This document shows positions 7,948 to 9,273 of a stretch of DNA of 9,273 nucleotides, piece by piece (position 1 is the stretch's first letter; every line of letters starts with the position of its first letter). Below the pieces are notes generated by a model. The model did not search any database. It saw only the letters and a list, made by a program, of their open reading frames with translations, and had not been told where the DNA came from. This stretch comes from Candidatus Altimarinota bacterium (GTDB lineage Bacteria > Patescibacteriota > Gracilibacteria > Absconditabacterales > Absconditicoccaceae): the NCBI GenBank assembly GCA_027013285.1, contig JALUXR010000067.1, positions 1 to 9,273 of the forward strand, in the 5' to 3' direction. Both the position numbers and the translations under genes were made by a program.

Positions 7948-9204
7948 TTAAATTTCTTCTATTCACATCATAAAAGGCCTTAAAACTTCTGGAACCACAA
8001 TCCTCATATCTTTTGTTTGATAATTTTCAATTATAGCAGCAACAGGTCTATCTGAAGTTCAAGTTCAATTCAAAATATGAACAAATTCTTTTTCTCTACC
8101 TACCATATATTTACAGTTTATCCTTCTTGCTTGGTAATCCAATGTATTTGATGTTGAAGTAAGTTCTTTATATTTTCCAATTCAAGGAAACCAACCTTCC
8201 AAATCATATTTTTTACTAGCTGGATTTCATAAATCACCTGTACAAATCAACATTTTTTGATAAGGTATTCACAATTCTTGATAAATTTCTTCTTCAATTT
8301 CAGAAAGCAATTTATGTTCTTTATAACTATCTTCTGGTTTTACAAAAGACACCATCTCAACTTTGTTAAATTGATGAACTCTAATAAGTCATTTCAAATC
8401 TTTTCCGTAAGAACCAGCCTCTTTCCTATAACAGGTAGAATAACTTACATATCTTTTTGGTAAATCATTTACATCTATAACCTCATCCATATGTTGACCT
8501 ACAGAAGTTACTTCAGAAGTTCAAATTAAGTATAAATCTTCTCATTCTAACTTATAAATACCATCTTCTCAAGCTGGCAGATATCAAGTTCCATACATTG
8601 CTCTTTCATTTACAATATTTGGTCAAAAAATAGGAGTAAATCATTTTTTATAAAGTTTTTGTAACACAAAATTCATCAAAGCCATCTCCAAAAGAACCAA
8701 TTTATCTTTCATAAACACAAATCTTGAACCAGAAAGTTTTACTGCTCTTTGACTATCAAGTAATCATCTTTTTTCTAAAATTTCCCAATGAGGAAGTGGT
8801 TCAAAATCAAATTCAGGTTTTTCTCAAACTGTTTTTATAACTACATTTTCTTCGTCATCTCTACCAACTGGAACATCTTGATCCAAAATATTTGGAACTT
8901 GCAAAATTAATTTATTAAATTCTTCTTGATAAGTATCCAATTGTTGTTGAAATTCTGAAATTTCATCTTTTAAAATTTTAACTTGTTTAATAATTTCAGA
9001 ATTATCTTTTCATTCTTTTGCTAGTAAAGGTATTTGAGCTGAAAGTTTCTTTCTTTCCGATAATTTAGCTTCAAGAAGTCATTTAAATTCTCTTGTTTTT
9101 TTATCAGCTTCGATAAGTTTATCAAAATCTAATTTATTTCATCTTTTTTTTGCACTTTCTATCCAAGGTTGTGGATTTTCTCTAAATTTCTTCAAATCAA
9201 TCAT
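7948..9204 (-). CDS. serS: Seryl-tRNA synthetase
   Basis: Class II aminoacyl-tRNA synthetase that charges tRNA-Ser with serine in the cytoplasm. The 418-residue product has the bacterial layout: an N-terminal coiled-coil tRNA-binding arm (about 28-100), then the catalytic core. Motif 1 region is GFTPIFGPNIVNERAMYGTG (188-207), the TSE serine site is at 229-231, motif 2 is YRKEAGSYGKDLKGLIRVHQF (259-279), and motif 3 is NGTGTSDRPVAAIIENYQ (379-396) with Arg386. The end VPEVLRPFM is typical. Length is normal. About 18 of 29 glycines are UGA, including those before TSE and in motif 3. Start ATG 9202-9204 gives the usual MIDLKKFRENP beginning. It appears to be a single-gene unit with its own promoter and terminator. 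Confidence 0.97.
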
Positions 9205-9237
9205 AAAAAAATAATTATTAAATAAATAATGCTTTAC

Positions 9238-9265
9238 AATATAAGTATTTACAAGTTTATTTCAA
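9238..9265 (-). promoter_or_regulatory. Candidate serS promoter
   Basis: On the minus strand TTGAAA (9260-9265), a 16-base spacer, then TATATT (9238-9243), 33 bases before the serS ATG. No T-box or other leader structure is visible in the short upstream region. Confidence 0.45.
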
Positions 9266-9273
9266 TTTAAAAA

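Noticed and set aside
8257..8463. Plus-strand frame of 68 residues
   Set aside because: Antisense to the catalytic core of serS.
506..9204. All these genes as pseudogenes broken by UGA stops
   Set aside because: UGA occurs at conserved glycines in every gene, frames and motifs are intact, and true ends use TAA (or TAG).
1..9273. tRNA, rRNA, riboswitch, CRISPR array or insertion sequence
   Set aside because: No GC-rich cloverleaf, spaced direct repeats, transposase motif or structured leader was found by eye; a covariance-model search could still find something small.

Overview
The window (9273 bases, very AT-rich) comes from a bacterium that reads UGA as glycine (translation table 25). Read with the standard code, almost every gene breaks into short pieces; with UGA = Gly, eight long ORFs plus one edge fragment appear, and the UGA codons fall on invariant glycines. 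Examples are the AtpA P-loop (GDRQTGKT), the RadA P-loop, the GDSADNIPGVKGIG segment of a 5'-3' exonuclease and the IGTSE motif of SerRS. This code is known from the Absconditabacteria (SR1) and Gracilibacteria (BD1-5) of the candidate phyla radiation. I cannot tell these two apart from this sequence. No in-frame CGN codon was seen; every arginine is AGA or AGG.

Layout from left to right. (1) Minus-strand cluster, bases 1-1756: radA (DNA repair ATPase), then a small unknown protein, then the start of another unknown protein cut by the window edge. (2) Divergent from it, atpA (F-ATPase alpha subunit) on the plus strand as a single-gene unit with its own promoter and hairpin terminator, without other atp genes beside it. 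(3) A small thioredoxin-fold protein, plus strand. (4) A three-gene minus-strand operon (6867 down to 3857): a membrane-anchored or secreted small cohesin-like protein, a 534-residue exported multi-domain Ig/Fn3-like protein with a C-terminal hydrophobic tail, and a sortase. It ends in a terminator that overlaps the stop codons of both converging genes. (5) A stand-alone 5'-3' exonuclease of the Pol I N-terminal/FEN family whose last residues resemble a beta-clamp-binding peptide. (6) serS (seryl-tRNA synthetase), with its own promoter and terminator.

Gene density is high and intergenic regions are 13-112 bases. No stretch over 300 bases lacks a gene. I saw no tRNA, rRNA, CRISPR array or insertion sequence. 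Six transcription units have a candidate sigma70-like promoter with a 16-base spacer and a -10 box 29-37 bases before the ATG. None of the starts has a recognisable Shine-Dalgarno sequence. The most interesting part is the sortase operon: a candidate cell-surface assembly unit, plausibly for attachment in an epibiotic or host-dependent lifestyle (inference).
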